The notes below the pieces were generated by a model that was not told the DNA's origin, made no database searches, and saw only the letters and a list, made by a program, of their open reading frames with translations. Made by a program: the position numbers and the translations under genes. A DNA stretch of 64,000 bases from JAXLWB01 sp046328715. GTDB taxonomy: Bacteria > Chloroflexota > Anaerolineae > Caldilineales > Caldilineaceae. The DNA lies in NCBI GenBank assembly GCA_046328715.1, contig JAXLWB010000017.1:128692-192691 (forward strand). The letters run 5' to 3'. This document shows positions 63,413 to 64,000 of the stretch, piece by piece (position 1 is the first letter of the stretch; each line of letters starts with the position of its first letter).

Positions 63413-63442
63413 ATTCAATATCAACAACCTTGCATATTGAAT
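63413..63442. promoter_or_regulatory. 9-bp inverted repeat, possible operator
   Basis: ATTCAATAT and ATATTGAAT (63413-63421, 63434-63442) are perfect inverted copies, 12 bases apart. It lies between the XRE gene and the promoter at 63486, a fitting place for a regulator-binding site or an attenuator. Confidence 0.35.
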
Positions 63443-63485
63443 AAGAAAAGCGCGAAATTGTCAGCAAAAATCTTCAATTTTGCGA

Positions 63486-63514
63486 TTGACATTATACACG
63501 TTTTGTTGTAACAT
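63486..63514 (+). promoter_or_regulatory. sigma-70-type promoter for the 56-residue gene
   Basis: A perfect TTGACA (63486-63491), 17 bp, TAACAT (63509-63514). It is followed by GGAGGAG about 7 bases before ATG 63559. The best -35/-10 pair in the window. Confidence 0.7.
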
Positions 63515-63558
63515 ATACTTCGCAAGCGTGTAAATTGTTGTTAATTTGGAGGAGAAAC

Positions 63559-63729
63559 ATGAGTCAATACCCAATGGAAGAATTGGTTAAATTGTGGGCG
63601 ACGGAGCAACTGACTGCCGAGCAGGCGATTGGTCAACTGCTTTTGCAAGTCAAGTCGATTTTGAAGCGACTGGCTGAGCTAGAGCGCAATCAGCGCCGTC
63701 TGCCCGGTTCGGAAAGTGGAGGAACTTGA
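63559..63729 (+). CDS. small helical protein, unknown (56 residues)
   Basis: A 56-residue protein starting SQYPMEELVKLWATEQLTAEQAIGQLLLQVKSILKRLAELERNQ. Strong GGAGGAG ribosome site and a consensus promoter show it is expressed. It is almost entirely helical, with a heptad-like pattern (LLLQVKSILKRLAEL) that suggests a coiled-coil dimer, and a short Gly/Ser-rich end. No family is recognised. It is followed by a hairpin that may be its terminator. Confidence 0.75.
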   Translation: MSQYPMEELVKLWATEQLTAEQAIGQLLLQVKSILKRLAELERNQRRLPGSESGGT

Positions 63730-63751
63730 GGCGGTACGAGCCATCAGGTAG

Positions 63752-63827
63752 CACAACAACAGATTTGGAAAGGACCAAATGGTCTATACGCTCGTATTAT
63801 CAGCTATTTTCGTAATCTGTTGTTGTG
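63752..63827. terminator. inverted repeat after the 56-residue gene
   Basis: CACAACAACAGATT (63752-63765) and AATCTGTTGTTGTG (63814-63827) form a perfect 14-bp stem with a 48-base loop. Outer bases (GGTACGAGC left, GCTCGTATACC right) extend it imperfectly. It may terminate both this gene and the convergent pseudouridine synthase gene. Confidence 0.5.
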
Positions 63828-63850
63828 TTTATGCTCGTATACCGGTGGGG

Positions 63851-64000
63851 TTACTTTGAGTGGGTCTTGAGCGAAGTATGCAGCAACGTGGAAAATTCAT
63901 TTGGTAAGGGTGCCACAAAGCTTTTGATGTTGCCAGTCGAGTCTACAGGCACACTGATCTGATGGGCATGAAGCATCAATCGGAAGGCTGACTGAGCATT
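63851..64000 (-). CDS. RluA-family pseudouridine synthase, C-terminal fragment (5' end outside window)
   Basis: On the minus strand an open frame runs from the right edge to TAA at 63851-63853. The last 49 residues read FRLMLHAHQISVPV, STGNIKSFVAPLP and FSTLLHTSLKTHSK. This matches the C-terminal end of RluA/RluD-type RNA pseudouridine synthases, where an A/R-x-x-LHA-x-x(2)-S motif, a T/S-G-x-x-x-x-F-x-APLP block and an F-x-x-LL helix close the protein. The catalytic Asp lies outside the window. Too short for a specificity call. Confidence 0.7.
   Translation of the reverse strand, partial: NAQSAFRLMLHAHQISVPVDSTGNIKSFVAPLPNEFSTLLHTSLKTHSK

Overview
The window is a bacterial chromosome segment of roughly 50-55% GC, densely coded on both strands. 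Gene content points to the Chloroflexota (Anaerolineae/Caldilineae-like). This is an inference from the combined mreBCD-mrdA-minCD-rodA cluster, a DnaE with a long disordered C-terminal linker, and the many PhyH, Gfo/Idh and ABC sugar/peptide genes. It is not an alignment result. No rRNA, tRNA, CRISPR array, insertion sequence or prophage was seen.

Layout. 1-1.8 kb: 3' part of a secreted-type RCC1-repeat protein. 1.9-5.8 kb (minus): namZ-like muramidase, nagA and tilS. 5.8-14.8 kb (plus): a cell-shape and division cluster, mreB-mreC-mreD-mrdA(PBP2)-minC-minD-rodA; no minE is visible. 15-25.7 kb: a secreted RlpA-like protein, a membrane protein with an enoyl-CoA hydratase, topA, a DUF429 protein, an RlmD/TrmA-type RNA methyltransferase, a HAD phosphatase overlapping a Nudix hydrolase, an aminotransferase and a divergent PanB-like protein. 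25.9-29 kb: an MFS transporter fused to HEAT-like repeats, followed by a MOSC protein.

29-48.7 kb (almost all minus): an accessory catabolic region. It holds an alkaline-phosphatase-superfamily 'sulfatase' lacking the formylglycine motif, a sulfotransferase-like protein, a Nudix hydrolase, an enolase-superfamily enzyme, three Gfo/Idh/MocA dehydrogenases, two PhyH dioxygenases, a membrane GT-C-like protein, a complete Opp/Dpp-type ABC importer and a DeoR regulator. A small plus-strand toxin-antitoxin-like pair (BECR-like protein plus DUF2283) sits inside it. 49-57 kb: a stand-alone FtsX-like permease, a third PhyH protein, a membrane-anchored propeller-like protein, an AraA-like isomerase with an L-rhamnose mutarotase, and an AraC regulator. 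57-64 kb: dnaE, a SARP/BTAD regulator, an XRE protein, a 56-residue protein, and the C-terminus of an RluA-type pseudouridine synthase running off the right edge.

The most unusual structural signal is in the spacers. At least a dozen intergenic gaps are filled by long imperfect hairpins whose arms are tandem, degenerate 7-, 8- or 9-base words (for example GTGACAAG, GTGGCAAA, GTTGAAAA, GTGATGC, TTRCGAG, ACGAAAGGC). Many abut or include a stop codon. Several octamer versions share the pattern GT[GT][AG][AC]AA[AG] although the elements differ from one another.
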